NCBI RefSeq assembly: GCF_021088345.1
Contig: NZ_CP088156.1
Span: 5,084,001-5,148,000, forward strand
DNA: 64,000 nt
Direction: 5' to 3'
DNA from: Bradyrhizobium ontarionense
Lineage (GTDB): Bacteria; Pseudomonadota; Alphaproteobacteria; Rhizobiales; Xanthobacteraceae
The notes under the pieces were generated by a model. The model ran no database searches. It had not been told where the DNA came from and saw nothing but the letters and a program-made list of their open reading frames with translations. Of this stretch, positions 27,201-36,127 are shown in pieces; position 1 is the stretch's first letter, and every line of letters begins with the position of its first letter. The position numbers and the translations under genes are program-made.

Positions 27201-27672
27201 GGAGGTGCTGCCGGAGCGGCGCCGCGACGCCGCGTTGCGATACCTGCTGCGCAATGCCGCCGTCTGGCCGGAAGAGGAACGCGAACGGCTCGCCGGGCGC
27301 GTGCTCACCGTGATCGATGATCCCCGCTTTGCCGCGGTGTTCGCACGCGGCAGCCGCGCGGAGGTGTCGATCGTCGGCCGCCTCGCTTTGGCCGGCCAGC
27401 CGCCGGCGCTGGTGTCCGGGCAGATCGACCGCCTGGTGGTGACCGAGGCCGAGGTGCTGATCGTCGACTTCAAGACCAACCAGCAGCCGCCCACGGAGCT
27501 GGCCGAGGTGCCGCCGGCCTATGTCCGCCAGCTCGCGCTGTACCGTGCCGTGCTCGGCCGATTGTACCCCGGACGGGCCATCCGGGCCGCCCTGCTCTGG
27601 ACCGAAGCCCCTGAATTCATGGAGCTTCCAGTCTCCGCGCTGGACGCCATGCTGCCATCTTATCCCGTCTGA
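24199..27672 (+). CDS. addA: Double-strand break repair helicase/nuclease AddA
   Basis: A 1157-residue UvrD-like helicase. The Walker A SANAGSGKTHVLVQR is near residues 31-45, motif Ia CITFTKAAAANMAERV follows, motif II is LIDEAQDTS (about 402-410), VGDEKQSIFSFQGA is motif III, and RVMTVHGAKGLEASVV is motif V. A C-terminal nuclease has VLIVDFKTNQQPP (about 1086-1098). The start at ATG 24199 overlaps the addB stop codon and has GAGG upstream; a start 33 bases earlier is less likely. With AddB it forms the RecBCD-type enzyme used in most alphaproteobacteria. Confidence 0.95.
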   Translation: MVKAPRPIPQAVSDAQTRASNPAASAFVSANAGSGKTHVLVQRVIRLLLDGVPPEKILCITFTKAAAANMAERVFSTLGHWVTLDDDALDAAIRSTGIVSSDKKLRAAARKLFASALETPGGLKVQTIHALCTRLLQQFPFEANVPARFSVLDDRDQTEMMERANLKVLLDAARAPDSAVGRALQVAMANAADSTFKDVVREACLSRDHFMAWTDGAGRVEVAAQHLRQVLGIGADETLEAIERDIVDGPNLPHADWTDIAARLDGGAKTDQKQAEQLRAALAFSGTDQVDEYLRLFLTDDKQPRKSLLTKKFADANPGLAGLFDSEASRLDRLIEKRRAAVVRDRTEALLQIATAAAANYRREKEERGLLDYDDLIDKTLAMLNRVSAGWVHYKLDRGVDHVLIDEAQDTSPRQWDIVAHIIEEFTAGAGARDGLTRTIFAVGDEKQSIFSFQGADPHEFDARRRQLQKRFTDAGLLFDPVSFTYSFRSGPTVLHAVDHVFRERDVYSSIHSPDIGYPIHNALTDAGPSLVELWSLSERDDRKEIEGWRAPFDGVSVTSPEVKLSRRIQAEIKRLILTGTMTGHDGARRRLSYGDMLILVRRRGNAFDAVIQALKHAGIPVAGADRLKLTEHIAIIDLMNLADALLLPQDDLALATALKSPLFGLDDDDLFKLAWQRRGSLRESLAAHAVSDERLQAVLRRLQQCERRAAEDTPFAFYAWLLGGDGGRRRILARLGHEANDALDEFLELALSYERKAPASLQGFVAWLRAADTEVKRDMEISRDEIRVMTVHGAKGLEASVVFLVDTTSSPADSQRLRLIHVPHGENEIVVWAGRKADDPQAVTAARVAMLKETEDEYRRLLYVAMTRAADRLVIGGCMPGNMTNVRGGSWYDLIARGLDAAGLEVEVIETKDGPVKRYARPEDIAETAGGEARRMVETAVALPAWLRTPATDAPGEVAVLRPSDPSGDERPVRTGESLAARSLAMQRGTLVHRLLQSLPEVLPERRRDAALRYLLRNAAVWPEEERERLAGRVLTVIDDPRFAAVFARGSRAEVSIVGRLALAGQPPALVSGQIDRLVVTEAEVLIVDFKTNQQPPTELAEVPPAYVRQLALYRAVLGRLYPGRAIRAALLWTEAPEFMELPVSALDAMLPSYPV

Positions 27673-27773
27673 GTGAGCGCGCTTGACCCGGCATCACGCC
27701 ATTCATACTTTGACACCCACGCAGAGGCGGCGCGACATTCGCGCCGCTCCCTCCAACCGAACGAGGTAATCCC

Positions 27774-28094
27774 ATGGCCGTTGGCAAGGTTTCCGACGCC
27801 GATTTCGAAAGCGAAGTGCTCAAGGCGGACGGCCCGGTCGTGGTCGACTTCTGGGCCGAGTGGTGCGGTCCGTGCCGCATGATTGCGCCGGCCCTCGACG
27901 AGATTTCGAGCGCGATGGGCGACAAGGTCAAGATCGTCAAGCTGAACGTCGACGAGAGCCCGAAGACGGCCTCGAAATACGGCGTGATGTCGATCCCGAC
28001 GCTGATGGTGTTCAAGGGCGGCGAGATGGCCTCGCGCCAGGTCGGCGCCGCGCCGAAGGCGAAGCTGCAGCAGTGGATCTCGTCCGCGGTCTGA
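27774..28094 (+). CDS. trxA: Thioredoxin
   Basis: A 106-residue cytoplasmic thioredoxin with the active-site WAEWCGPCRM (Cys at about 33 and 36), the cis-Pro in SIPTLMVF, and the typical VDENP-like 'NVDESPKTASKYGVMS' segment. It reduces protein disulphides, taking electrons from thioredoxin reductase. It lies about 100 bases after addA, an arrangement seen in several alphaproteobacteria. GAGG at about 27761 could serve the ATG at 27774. Confidence 0.96.
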   Translation: MAVGKVSDADFESEVLKADGPVVVDFWAEWCGPCRMIAPALDEISSAMGDKVKIVKLNVDESPKTASKYGVMSIPTLMVFKGGEMASRQVGAAPKAKLQQWISSAV

Positions 28095-28122
28095 CGCTTT
28101 CGGCGACTGATGATTTTTGTCG

Positions 28123-28150
28123 AACGGCCGGCGGAATCGCCGGCCGTTTG
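28123..28150 (+). terminator. Terminator after trxA
   Basis: A perfect 10-bp stem AACGGCCGGC / GCCGGCCGTT (28123-28132 with 28139-28148) with a 6-base loop, followed by a short T-run (TTTGCGTT). It lies 28 bases past the trxA stop codon. Confidence 0.7.
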
Positions 28151-28189
28151 CGTTGAGAGGGGGTGTTTGTCGCGTTTTCGGATTTCATC

Positions 28190-29254
28190 ATGCCCTCCCG
28201 CCCCCGTCGCTCCCCCTCCCGCAAGTCCGGCCTCCTCGCCATGGAGGCACGCTCGGTGGACGACATCCCGCGCGGTGAGGGGTGGCAGTACGAGCCGAAA
28301 TGGGACGGCTTCCGCTGCCTGTTGTCGCGCGAGGGCACTGATGTGACGATGCTGTCGAAGGCCGGCGAGGATCTCGCTCGCTACTTCCCCGAGGTGGTCG
28401 CCGCCGCGCGGGACTTGGAGGCGCGGCGCTTCACGCTCGACGGCGAACTGGTGGTGCCGCAGGGCAAGTCGTTCTCGTTCGACGCGCTGCTGCAGCGGAT
28501 TCATCCCGCCGCGAGCCGGGTCAACAAGCTCGCAGCCGACACCCCGGCGCTGTTGCTCGCCTTCGACCTGCTGGCGACGGCGAAGGACAACGAGCTGATG
28601 ACGCAGCCGCTGCAGGCACGACGGCCGGCGTTGGAAGCTTTCGCGAGAGCGAACTTCGCGGGCCATCCGACGTTCCGGCTGTCGCCGCTGACTACGCGGT
28701 TCGCGACCGCGCAAAAATGGCTGGCGGAGTCCGGCGGCGGCTCGGACGGGGTGATCGCCAAGCGCATCGACCTACCCTATCAGGCGGGCAATCGCGAGGG
28801 GATGCAGAAGATCAAGCGCCATCGATCCGCCGACTGCGTGATCGGCGGCTTCCGCTACGCCACCAGCAAGGCCGCCGACGGAAGGAAGCTGGTCGGCTCG
28901 CTGCTGCTCGGGCTCTACGACGACGACGGCCTGCTGCATCACGTCGGCTTCAGCTCGGCTATCAAGAAGGACGAGAAGCCTGCGCTGACTGACAGGCTCG
29001 AACCGCTGATTGCACCACCGGGCTTCACCGGCAATGCGCCCGGCGGGCCGAGCCGCTGGTCGACCGAGCGCTCGGCGGAATGGTGTCCGCTCAAGCCGAA
29101 GCTGGTGATCGAGGTCTGCTACGATCATTTCTCCAGCGAGCGTTTTCGCCACGGCACCTCGATCCTGCGCTGGCGTCCTGACAAGGCGCCGCGACAATGC
29201 ACCTTCGAGCAGCTCAGGCAGAAAGCGGCCGATCCGATGAAGCTGCTCGCATGA
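28190..29254 (+). CDS. ATP-dependent DNA ligase (stand-alone LigC/LigD-ligase type)
   Basis: A 354-residue ligase. The catalytic Lys lies in YEPKWDGFRCL (motif I, about residue 36). Motif III is LLLAFDLLA, motif IV is SDGVIAKR and motif V includes MQKIKRHRSADCVIGGF. The C-terminal OB-fold region runs to SILRWRPDKAPRQCTFEQL. There is no polymerase or phosphoesterase domain and no Ku gene next to it, so it is like mycobacterial LigC rather than full LigD. The start is uncertain: ATG 28190 gives MPSRPRRSPSRKSGLL; GTG 28163 and a later ATG at 28241 are alternatives. Confidence 0.85.
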   Translation: MPSRPRRSPSRKSGLLAMEARSVDDIPRGEGWQYEPKWDGFRCLLSREGTDVTMLSKAGEDLARYFPEVVAAARDLEARRFTLDGELVVPQGKSFSFDALLQRIHPAASRVNKLAADTPALLLAFDLLATAKDNELMTQPLQARRPALEAFARANFAGHPTFRLSPLTTRFATAQKWLAESGGGSDGVIAKRIDLPYQAGNREGMQKIKRHRSADCVIGGFRYATSKAADGRKLVGSLLLGLYDDDGLLHHVGFSSAIKKDEKPALTDRLEPLIAPPGFTGNAPGGPSRWSTERSAEWCPLKPKLVIEVCYDHFSSERFRHGTSILRWRPDKAPRQCTFEQLRQKAADPMKLLA

Positions 29255-29256
29255 TG

Positions 29257-29997
29257 TCAGCGGATCCAGCCAGTCGCGAGCGCCGATGCAAACTCGGCAT
29301 CTCCATTGGCACGCGCGAGCGCCGCCATGGTTTCATGATCATAGGGGACATTGCGGAAGCTCACGCTCCAGCCGACCGGTTGCAACTCGAGGATCGCGTA
29401 GCGGGCGTCGGGCGTGCCGGCTTCCATCACATGCGGATGCGGCACGTTGTAGGAATAGCCGGGGCTGCCGACGCTGCCGGGGTTGACGATCAGCCGCCCG
29501 TCGCGAAGCCGCACGGAGCGCGCGGTGTGGGTATGGCCACACAGGATCAGCGACTGCGCGATGCCCGCGGCGATCTTCTCGATCGCATCGAGCGGCGCGC
29601 AGGTTACCGCGCCATCCGGCGCCACGCTCTCCAGCCAGTAGACGTTGTCGTCCTCCGGCGTGGCATGACAGAGAAAGACCTGATCACGGAACACGGCGGT
29701 CGGCGGGATCGTGCGCAGCCAATCGAGATGCCTGGCTTCGAGCTGCGCGATAGCCGGACGCTCCCAGCCGCCCATCTTTTCGGGCGGCCGATCGACCAGC
29801 CAGCGATCGTGATTGCCACGCACATGGACGGCATCGAGCGCCATCAGCGCATCCATCGTGCGCCGCGCATCGAGCGGACCGCTCGCCATGTCGCCGAGAT
29901 TGACGATCTCAGTCACGCCTTGCGCGCGGATGTCGGCCAGCACGGCTTCGAGCGCGAGATGATTGCCGTGGACATCTGCGATCGCGGCAAAGCGCAT
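29257..29997 (-). CDS. Metallophosphoesterase (YfcE/MJ0936-like)
   Basis: A 246-residue calcineurin-like phosphoesterase. Metal ligands are in AAIADVHGN (Asp and His, residues 4-12), VNLGDMASGP, VRGNHDRW, LCHATPEDD and ILCGHTHTAR. It probably hydrolyses phosphodiesters such as cyclic nucleotides; the substrate is unknown. Its start lies 12 bases beyond the folC stop codon, so it may be the last gene of the trpFBA-accD-folC transcript. It converges with the DNA ligase gene with only 2 bases between the stops. Confidence 0.88.
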   Translation of the reverse strand: MRFAAIADVHGNHLALEAVLADIRAQGVTEIVNLGDMASGPLDARRTMDALMALDAVHVRGNHDRWLVDRPPEKMGGWERPAIAQLEARHLDWLRTIPPTAVFRDQVFLCHATPEDDNVYWLESVAPDGAVTCAPLDAIEKIAAGIAQSLILCGHTHTARSVRLRDGRLIVNPGSVGSPGYSYNVPHPHVMEAGTPDARYAILELQPVGWSVSFRNVPYDHETMAALARANGDAEFASALATGWIR

Positions 29998-30009
29998 GCG
30001 CTATTCCCC

Positions 30010-31353
30010 TCAGGTCGGCGGCGTGCCGTTGAGGTCGAGCACGTGCCCGGCGAGATAGAGCGACCCCGTAATGAGAATACGCGGCGGCACCTCATAGGCA
30101 AGCCGCGCAATGCCGGCGAGCGCCGAGGCGACGCCGTCGGCGATCTCGACGCGCATGCCGAGCGTGCGCGCTGCGGCCGCCAGATCGGTGGGCGCCATCG
30201 CCTTGCTCTCGTTTGGAATGGGAACGACGATGATGTGGCGCGTCAGCCCGGCGAAGTTGGCGAGGAATGCCGGCGCGTCCTTGTTACCCATCATGCCGAC
30301 GATCATGACCAATTGTCGCGACACGCGCTCCTCGAGATCGCCCAGCGCCGCGGCGACGACGCGCCCGCCTTCGGCGTTGTGGCCGCCGTCGAGCCAGATC
30401 TCGGCACCCTGCGGGCCAAGCGCGGTCAGCGCACCGCTCGACAGGCGCTGCATGCGCGCCGGCCATTCGGCGCCGACGATGCCTTCCTCGAACGCCTTGG
30501 TCGTGAGCTTGAACTGATCAACGGCGCGCAGCGTCGCGATCGCAAGCCCGGCATTGTCGAACTGATGACGGCCGAACAGTTTTGGCGCCGGCAGATCGAG
30601 GAGACCCCGATCATCCTGATAGACCAGCCGGTTGCGCTCGACATTGACGTGCCAGCTCTCGCCGGCCGCAAACAGCGGCGCGCGCTGGCGCCTCGCCTCG
30701 CGCTCGATCACGGCCATCGCATCGGGCGCCTGCGCGGCCGAAATCACCGGACAGCCGCGCTTGATGATGGCGGCCTTCTCGGCAGCGATCAAAGCCCTGG
30801 TGTCGCCGAGGAATTCCATGTGATCCATGCTGATCGGTGTCAGGACGGATGCCGCGGGCTGCTCGATCACGTTCGTGGAATCGAGCCGTCCGCCGAGGCC
30901 GACTTCGAGCAGCACGACGTCTGCAGGGTGCTTGGCAAACAGCACGAAGGCCGCGACGGTCTTGACCTCGAAGAAGGTGATCGGCGCGCCGGCATTGACC
31001 TGCTCACATTGCAGCAGCGCGGCAATCAGCTCGTCGTCATCGACCAGAGCGCCGCCACCGACCCTGCCCAGCCGATAGCTCTCGTTGATGCGCACCAGCC
31101 ACGGCGAGGTGAACACATGCACGCGCAGGCCCGCGGCCTCCAACATCGCGCGCAGATAGGCGACCGTGGAGCCCTTCCCGTTGGTGCCGGCAACGTGGAT
31201 CACCGGCGGCAGCTTGCGCTCGGGATGATCGAGCTGGGCGAGCAGCCGGTGCATGCGCTCGAGCCCAAGCGAAATCCGGCTCGGATGCAGCGCAGAAAGC
31301 CGCGCGATCAGCTCGTCGAGCGAGGGCTGCTGTGGGGCGGCAGTATCGTTCAC
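30010..31353 (-). CDS. folC: Bifunctional dihydrofolate synthase/folylpolyglutamate synthase
   Basis: A 447-residue Mur-ligase-like enzyme of folate synthesis. The P-loop [18 protein letters not shown] lies near residues 54-71, with '[21 protein letters not shown]' in the ligase core and [12 protein letters not shown] near residue 320. I take the GTG at 31353 as start because it overlaps the accD stop codon by four bases (GTGA), the usual accD-folC coupling; the upstream frame overlaps accD and is Arg/Gly-rich. Confidence 0.93.
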   Translation of the reverse strand: MNDTAAPQQPSLDELIARLSALHPSRISLGLERMHRLLAQLDHPERKLPPVIHVAGTNGKGSTVAYLRAMLEAAGLRVHVFTSPWLVRINESYRLGRVGGGALVDDDELIAALLQCEQVNAGAPITFFEVKTVAAFVLFAKHPADVVLLEVGLGGRLDSTNVIEQPAASVLTPISMDHMEFLGDTRALIAAEKAAIIKRGCPVISAAQAPDAMAVIEREARRQRAPLFAAGESWHVNVERNRLVYQDDRGLLDLPAPKLFGRHQFDNAGLAIATLRAVDQFKLTTKAFEEGIVGAEWPARMQRLSSGALTALGPQGAEIWLDGGHNAEGGRVVAAALGDLEERVSRQLVMIVGMMGNKDAPAFLANFAGLTRHIIVVPIPNESKAMAPTDLAAAARTLGMRVEIADGVASALAGIARLAYEVPPRILITGSLYLAGHVLDLNGTPPT

Positions 31354-32288
31354 GCTGTCGGAGCGACCGCCGGCGCATCCGCCGCCTCGGCAGCCTTGAC
31401 CGGTGGCGGCAGCTGCAGGGCTGGCTTGGCATGCTCGACGGCCGGTGCCTTCGTCAGCAGACGGCACAACCGCGCCAGGGTCGGACGCAGGTCATGACGA
31501 TGCACGACCATGTCGACCATGCCGTGATCGCGCAGATATTCGGCGCGCTGGAATCCTTCCGGGAGCTTCTCGCGAATGGTCTGCTCGATCACGCGTGCGC
31601 CGGCGAATCCGATCAGCGCACCGGGCTCGGCAATGTGGACGTCGCCGAGCATCGCGTAGGACGCGGTGACGCCGCCGGTCGTCGGATTGGTCTGCACGAC
31701 GATGTAGGGCAGCTTCGCTTCACGCAGCATCTGCACCGCGACGGTCGTGCGCGGCATCTGCATCAGCGACAGGATGCCCTCCTGCATGCGAGCGCCGCCG
31801 GAGGCGGCGAACACGATGAACGGCGACTTCTTCTCGACCGCAAGATCGAGCCCGCGCACGATCGCTTCACCCGCAGCCATGCCGAGCGAGCCGCCCATGA
31901 AATCGAAATCCTGCACGGCGATCACGACGCCCATGCCTTCGAGCTTGCCGTAGCCGACCTTGACGGCATCATTCATTCCGGTACGCGCACGCGCGTCCTT
32001 GATGCGATCGGCGTAGCGTCGCTCGTCGCGGAATTTCAGCGGGTCGGGCGTCACCTCCGGCAAGGCAACGTCGAACCAGGTCTCGTTGTCGAACATCGAC
32101 TTCAGACGCGCCGACGCGCCCATGCGCATGTGGTAGTTCGAGCCGGGAATGACGAACTGGTTGGCCTCGACATCCTTGTAGAACACGAGCTGTCCGGAAT
32201 CCGGGCACTTGATCCAGAGGTTCTCCGGCGTCTCGCGGCGCAGGATGTTGCGGATCTTCGGCCGGACCACATTGGTAAGCCAGTTCAT
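31350..32288 (-). CDS. accD: Acetyl-CoA carboxylase carboxyltransferase subunit beta
   Basis: A 312-residue subunit that with AccA moves the carboxyl group from biotin to acetyl-CoA, the first step of fatty acid synthesis. 'NVVRPKI' and '[13 protein letters not shown]' start it, and '[21 protein letters not shown]' and '[16 protein letters not shown]' are core crotonase-like segments. The N-terminal zinc ribbon, CPxC...CPxC in E. coli, keeps only the first Cys here (CPDSG...VIPGSNYH), so it cannot bind zinc in the usual way. I recall the same loss in other alphaproteobacterial AccD. Confidence 0.95.
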   Translation of the reverse strand: MNWLTNVVRPKIRNILRRETPENLWIKCPDSGQLVFYKDVEANQFVIPGSNYHMRMGASARLKSMFDNETWFDVALPEVTPDPLKFRDERRYADRIKDARARTGMNDAVKVGYGKLEGMGVVIAVQDFDFMGGSLGMAAGEAIVRGLDLAVEKKSPFIVFAASGGARMQEGILSLMQMPRTTVAVQMLREAKLPYIVVQTNPTTGGVTASYAMLGDVHIAEPGALIGFAGARVIEQTIREKLPEGFQRAEYLRDHGMVDMVVHRHDLRPTLARLCRLLTKAPAVEHAKPALQLPPPVKAAEAADAPAVAPTA

Positions 32289-32381
32289 GAGTCGCTCCGT
32301 TGTGCGGTCGCCCGGATATATGGCGGGACGGCAGCGTCACGGCAAGCCGGCCGCGACGTCCATCGGGGATTGATTGGCGGT

Positions 32382-33218
32382 CTATTCCGCCGCCTGTTGC
32401 GCGCCACGCACGCCCTGGGCCAGTGCCGCGGCCAGATCGGCCACGGCGCTGACGGTCTTAGGCGTTGCCCGTCCCTCGGTATCGAGGCTGGCGCGCAGCG
32501 CATCGACCAGGGCCGTGCCGACCACCGCTCCGTCGGCATTGGCGGCGATGGCGCGGGCGGTCTCCGGTGTCCGGATGCCGAAGCCGACGCAGACGGGAAG
32601 TGCCGTATGGCGCTTGATCCGGGCCACGGCCGCGCCTACGGCCGACGAGTCCGCCGCTGCAGCGCCGGTGATGCCGGTGATCGAGACGTAATAGACGAAG
32701 CCGGAGGTGTTCGCGAGCACGGCCGGCAGCCGCTTGTCGTCGGTCGTCGGCGTCGCCAACCGGATGAAATTGAGCCCGGCCTTCAGGGCGGGGATGCAGA
32801 GCTCGATGTCCTCTTCGGGCGGCAGGTCGACGATGATCAGGCCGTCGACGCCGGCCGCTTTGGCATCTTCGAGGAACCTGTCGACGCCATAGATGTAGAT
32901 CGGGTTGTAGTAGCCCATCAGCACGATCGGCGTCACCGCATCGCTCTCGCGGAAGCCGCGCACCAGCTGCAGCGTCTTCTTCAAGGTCATGCCCGCCTTG
33001 AGCGCGCGCAAACCCGCGGCCTGGATCGACGGACCGTCGGCCATCGGATCGGTAAAGGGCATGCCGATCTCGATGATGTCGGCGCCTGCCTGCGGCAGCG
33101 CTTTCACGATCGCGAGCGAGGTCTCCGGGTCGGGGTCGCCTGACATCACGAAGGTGACGAACGCCGAGCGGCCTTCCTTCTTCAACTGCGCGAAACGCGC
33201 ATCCATCCGGCTGGTCAC
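32382..33218 (-). CDS. trpA: Tryptophan synthase alpha subunit
   Basis: A 278-residue TIM barrel that cleaves indole-3-glycerol phosphate to indole. '[19 protein letters not shown]' holds the catalytic Glu and '[11 protein letters not shown]' the catalytic Asp. The '[15 protein letters not shown]' phosphate-binding segment is present. It overlaps trpB by four bases. Downstream is accD, 93 bases away. Confidence 0.97.
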   Translation of the reverse strand: MTSRMDARFAQLKKEGRSAFVTFVMSGDPDPETSLAIVKALPQAGADIIEIGMPFTDPMADGPSIQAAGLRALKAGMTLKKTLQLVRGFRESDAVTPIVLMGYYNPIYIYGVDRFLEDAKAAGVDGLIIVDLPPEEDIELCIPALKAGLNFIRLATPTTDDKRLPAVLANTSGFVYYVSITGITGAAAADSSAVGAAVARIKRHTALPVCVGFGIRTPETARAIAANADGAVVGTALVDALRASLDTEGRATPKTVSAVADLAAALAQGVRGAQQAAE

Positions 33219-34438
33219 TGTGCTTTCGCCCTTCCTCGCAGGATATCGCCGACCTGCGGCACATCCTTGTCGCCGCGCCCGGAGAGATTGACCACCATCA
33301 GGTGATCCCTCGGCTTCTTCGGCGCGAGTTCCATGACCTTGGCAATCGCATGCGCCGGCTCCAGCGCCGGGATGATGCCCTCGAGCCGCGACAGCAGCTG
33401 GAACGCCGCCAGCGCTTCCTCGTCGGTGGCCGAGAGATAGTTCACGCGGCCGACGTCATGCAGCCAGGAATGCTCCGGTCCGATGCCGGGATAGTCGAGA
33501 CCGGCCGAGATCGAATGCGCCTCCTCGATCTGCCCATCCTCGTCCATCAAGAGATAGGTGCGGTTGCCGTGCAGCACGCCGGGACGGCCGCCGGCGATCG
33601 ACGCTGCGTGCAGCTGCGTGAGGCCATGGCCTGCGGCTTCGACGCCGTAGATCTCGATGGCGGGATCGTCCAGGAACGGATGGAACAGGCCCATCGCGTT
33701 CGAGCCGCCGCCGATGCAGGCGATCAGCGAGTCCGGCAGGCGGCCTTCGGCCTCCTGCATCTGCGTGCGGGTCTCGCTGCCGATCACCGACTGGAAGTCG
33801 CGCACCATCATCGGATAGGGATGCGGACCGGCGACGGTTCCGATGCAGTAGAACGTGTCGTGGACGTTGGTGACCCAGTCACGCAGCGCCTCGTTCATCG
33901 CATCTTTCAGAGTCTTCGCACCGGACTGGACCGGCACCACCTTGGCGCCGAGCATTTCCATGCGGATCACGTTGGGCTGCTGCCGCTCGACGTCCACCGC
34001 ACCCATGTAGACCACGCAGTCGAGCCCGAAGCGCGCGCACAGTGTCGCGGTCGCAACGCCGTGCTGGCCGGCACCGGTCTCGGCGATGATGCGCTTCTTG
34101 CCCATGCGGCGCGCGACCATGATCTGGCCGAGCACGTTGTTGACCTTGTGCGAGCCGGTATGATTGAGCTCCTCGCGCTTGAAGTAGATCTTGGCGCCGC
34201 CGAGGTGCTCCGTCAGCCGCTCGGCGAAATACAGCGGCGAGGGCCGGCCGACATAGTGCTTGAGGTAGCCGTTCATCTCGGCGTGGAACGCCGGATCGGC
34301 CTTGGCCTCGGCATAGGCCTTTTCCAGATCGAGGATCAGCGGCATCAGGGTCTCGGCGACGAAGCGGCCGCCGAAGATGCCGAAGTGACCGCGGTCATCC
34401 GGACCGCTGCGGAAGGAATTGGGACGTGCTGTCGTCAT
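33215..34438 (-). CDS. trpB: Tryptophan synthase beta subunit
   Basis: A 407-residue PLP enzyme that joins indole and serine to tryptophan. The PLP Lys is in [14 protein letters not shown] (about residue 97). The GGGSNAMG phosphate-binding loop follows near residue 244. It overlaps trpF and trpA by four bases each, so the three are translationally coupled. This trpFBA arrangement, followed by accD and folC, is common in alphaproteobacteria. Confidence 0.98.
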   Translation of the reverse strand: MTTARPNSFRSGPDDRGHFGIFGGRFVAETLMPLILDLEKAYAEAKADPAFHAEMNGYLKHYVGRPSPLYFAERLTEHLGGAKIYFKREELNHTGSHKVNNVLGQIMVARRMGKKRIIAETGAGQHGVATATLCARFGLDCVVYMGAVDVERQQPNVIRMEMLGAKVVPVQSGAKTLKDAMNEALRDWVTNVHDTFYCIGTVAGPHPYPMMVRDFQSVIGSETRTQMQEAEGRLPDSLIACIGGGSNAMGLFHPFLDDPAIEIYGVEAAGHGLTQLHAASIAGGRPGVLHGNRTYLLMDEDGQIEEAHSISAGLDYPGIGPEHSWLHDVGRVNYLSATDEEALAAFQLLSRLEGIIPALEPAHAIAKVMELAPKKPRDHLMVVNLSGRGDKDVPQVGDILRGRAKAQ

Positions 34439-35094
34439 TGAACGCTCAACTCTTCAGCGGCCCGCGCCGCGCGAATGAAATCCCGGATCATGTCGCCATC
34501 CTTCACACCCGGCGCCCGTTCGACGCCAGATGACACGTCGACGCCGCCAGCGCGCGTGATCCGCACGGCCTCAGTCACATTGTCCGCGCTCAGCCCGCCC
34601 GATACCATGAACGGACGATCGAGCTTCAAGCCCTGGAGCAGATGCCAGTCGAAGGTCGCGCCGAGGCCTCCAGGGCGAGTCGCGTCCTTCGGCGCCCGCG
34701 CATCGAACAGGATGCGGTCGCACACGTCGGCATAGCCCGCCAGCGGCGCGAGGTCCGCGGCCGTCTCGACCGGAATGGCCTTCATGACGGGCAGACCGAA
34801 GCGCTGCTTGAGGTCGCGGATGCGCGCGACGCTTTCGCGGCCATGCAGCTGCAGGAGATCCGGGCGCAGGGTCTCGACGATGTTTTCGAACGTCGCATCA
34901 TCTGCATCCACGGTCAGCGCGACCTTGAGCGCGCGGCCCTTCGCCTCGCGGCCGAGCGCACGGGCATCCGTGAGGCTGACATGGCGCGGCGACGGCGGAA
35001 AGAACACGAAGCCCACCATGTCGGCGCCCGCGTCGAGCGCCGCACCGAGGGTGTCGGGCGTGGTCAGGCCGCAGATTTTGACGAGCAGGGACAT
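34435..35094 (-). CDS. trpF: Phosphoribosylanthranilate isomerase
   Basis: A 219-residue TIM barrel of tryptophan synthesis. The catalytic Cys is in [10 protein letters not shown] (residue 8), the catalytic Asp in RILFDARAP, and '[12 protein letters not shown]' and '[17 protein letters not shown]' are typical. It is the first gene of the trpFBA unit and lies 79 bases after lapA. No attenuator-like leader peptide rich in Trp is visible upstream. Confidence 0.96.
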   Translation of the reverse strand: MSLLVKICGLTTPDTLGAALDAGADMVGFVFFPPSPRHVSLTDARALGREAKGRALKVALTVDADDATFENIVETLRPDLLQLHGRESVARIRDLKQRFGLPVMKAIPVETAADLAPLAGYADVCDRILFDARAPKDATRPGGLGATFDWHLLQGLKLDRPFMVSGGLSADNVTEAVRITRAGGVDVSSGVERAPGVKDGDMIRDFIRAARAAEELSVQ

Positions 35095-35173
35095 CAGTAG
35101 AAACGCACGTCCGGACGGAAAGGATCACCAGAGACCGACGGCTTCGCAGGCGCCGTTCAGGCTTGCGCGCCTT

Positions 35174-35560
35174 CTACAACGCGGCGTCCTGCTTGTCTCG
35201 CCCATAAGGGCCGAAAAGCCGCGCCGTGGGAACCAGGGATTGTGCCGCCCCCTGGTTCGCGCGGAGGGAGGCGCTCAGCTCCGCCACTTGCGCACGAGCG
35301 GCTTCGGCATCTGCCAGGTGCCGGCGTGCCGCCCTGCGCCATCGCCGCTGACCGAGCCAGGTGGCGCAGCCTCCCGCGATCACGCCCAGGATCGCCACCG
35401 CGATGATCAGCGCGAACAGCGGCATCGACACGGCGAGTGCCGGATCTGCCGCGTTGAAGGGATCAAATGATACGGTAACGAAATGCCGATTTGCGACCGC
35501 GAAAACGACCAACAGCACCAGGAGCGGAAGGACGATCACGACAGTGAGGAATTTTCGCAT
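35174..35560 (-). CDS. LapA-domain membrane protein
   Basis: A 128-residue protein with two hydrophobic segments (about residues 4-23 and 46-69) and a basic then Ala-rich helical tail (QRRWRRAARRHLADAEAARAQ). 'FAVANRHFVTVSFDPFN' between the segments is the LapA (DUF1049) signature. E. coli LapA takes part in control of lipopolysaccharide synthesis with LapB; no lapB is in this window. It sits between ihfB and trpF, as in many alphaproteobacteria. ATG 35560 was chosen because the upstream extension is polar and unlike the family. Confidence 0.85.
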   Translation of the reverse strand: MRKFLTVVIVLPLLVLLVVFAVANRHFVTVSFDPFNAADPALAVSMPLFALIIAVAILGVIAGGCATWLGQRRWRRAARRHLADAEAARAQVAELSASLRANQGAAQSLVPTARLFGPYGRDKQDAAL

Positions 35561-35644
35561 GCGCTCGCTCGTATCAGTTTGATCGGACCGCTTCGGTCTC
35601 AGGCGCAACCGAGACGCACGCCGGCGCGAGATGCCCCAGGAGAA

Positions 35645-35956
35645 CTAATCCGTGGAGTCGCCGGCGCCATCGGGATGGTCCCGGTTCAGCCGCTCGCGCA
35701 TTTCCTTGCCCGTCTTGAAGAACGGGACGCACTTCTGGTCCACCGGGACATGGGCGCCGGTCCGCGGGTTGCGCCCGGCACGGGCGGGCCGATGCTTCAC
35801 GGAGAAAGCACCAAAACCGCGTAGTTCGACGCGATCGCCGCGCGCGAGCGCGGCTACGATTTCGTCGAGGATCGCGTTGACGATGTTCTCGACATCCCGC
35901 TGGTAGAGATGCGGGTTGTGCTCGGCGATACGCTGAACAAGCTCGGATTTGATCAT
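35645..35956 (-). CDS. ihfB: Integration host factor subunit beta
   Basis: A 103-residue HU/IHF DNA-bending protein. '[17 protein letters not shown]', '[14 protein letters not shown]' and the DNA-intercalating arm [17 protein letters not shown] are diagnostic of IhfB. With IhfA it bends specific DNA sites, including at sigma-54 promoters. A short acidic C-terminal tail ([11 protein letters not shown]) follows. The gene lies downstream of sppA. Confidence 0.95.
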   Translation of the reverse strand: MIKSELVQRIAEHNPHLYQRDVENIVNAILDEIVAALARGDRVELRGFGAFSVKHRPARAGRNPRTGAHVPVDQKCVPFFKTGKEMRERLNRDHPDGAGDSTD

Positions 35957-36127
35957 CGAGAAAATGTACCCGGGGAGACGGATCCCATTTCCGTGAAAAT
36001 ATGCTGGATTGTCAAGACGCTAAATCATTCATTGGCGTCGTGAATCGGGTTGCGAGACCCGATGCCAAGCCTCGTCACGGCACACGCAGAACGGGAAGAT
36101 CGTCGTGACGATGGTCTTGGCGAGTTT

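Noticed and set aside
29197..31497. A 766-codon plus-strand frame opposite folC and the metallophosphoesterase
   Set aside because: Antisense shadow; the minus-strand genes have clear catalytic motifs.
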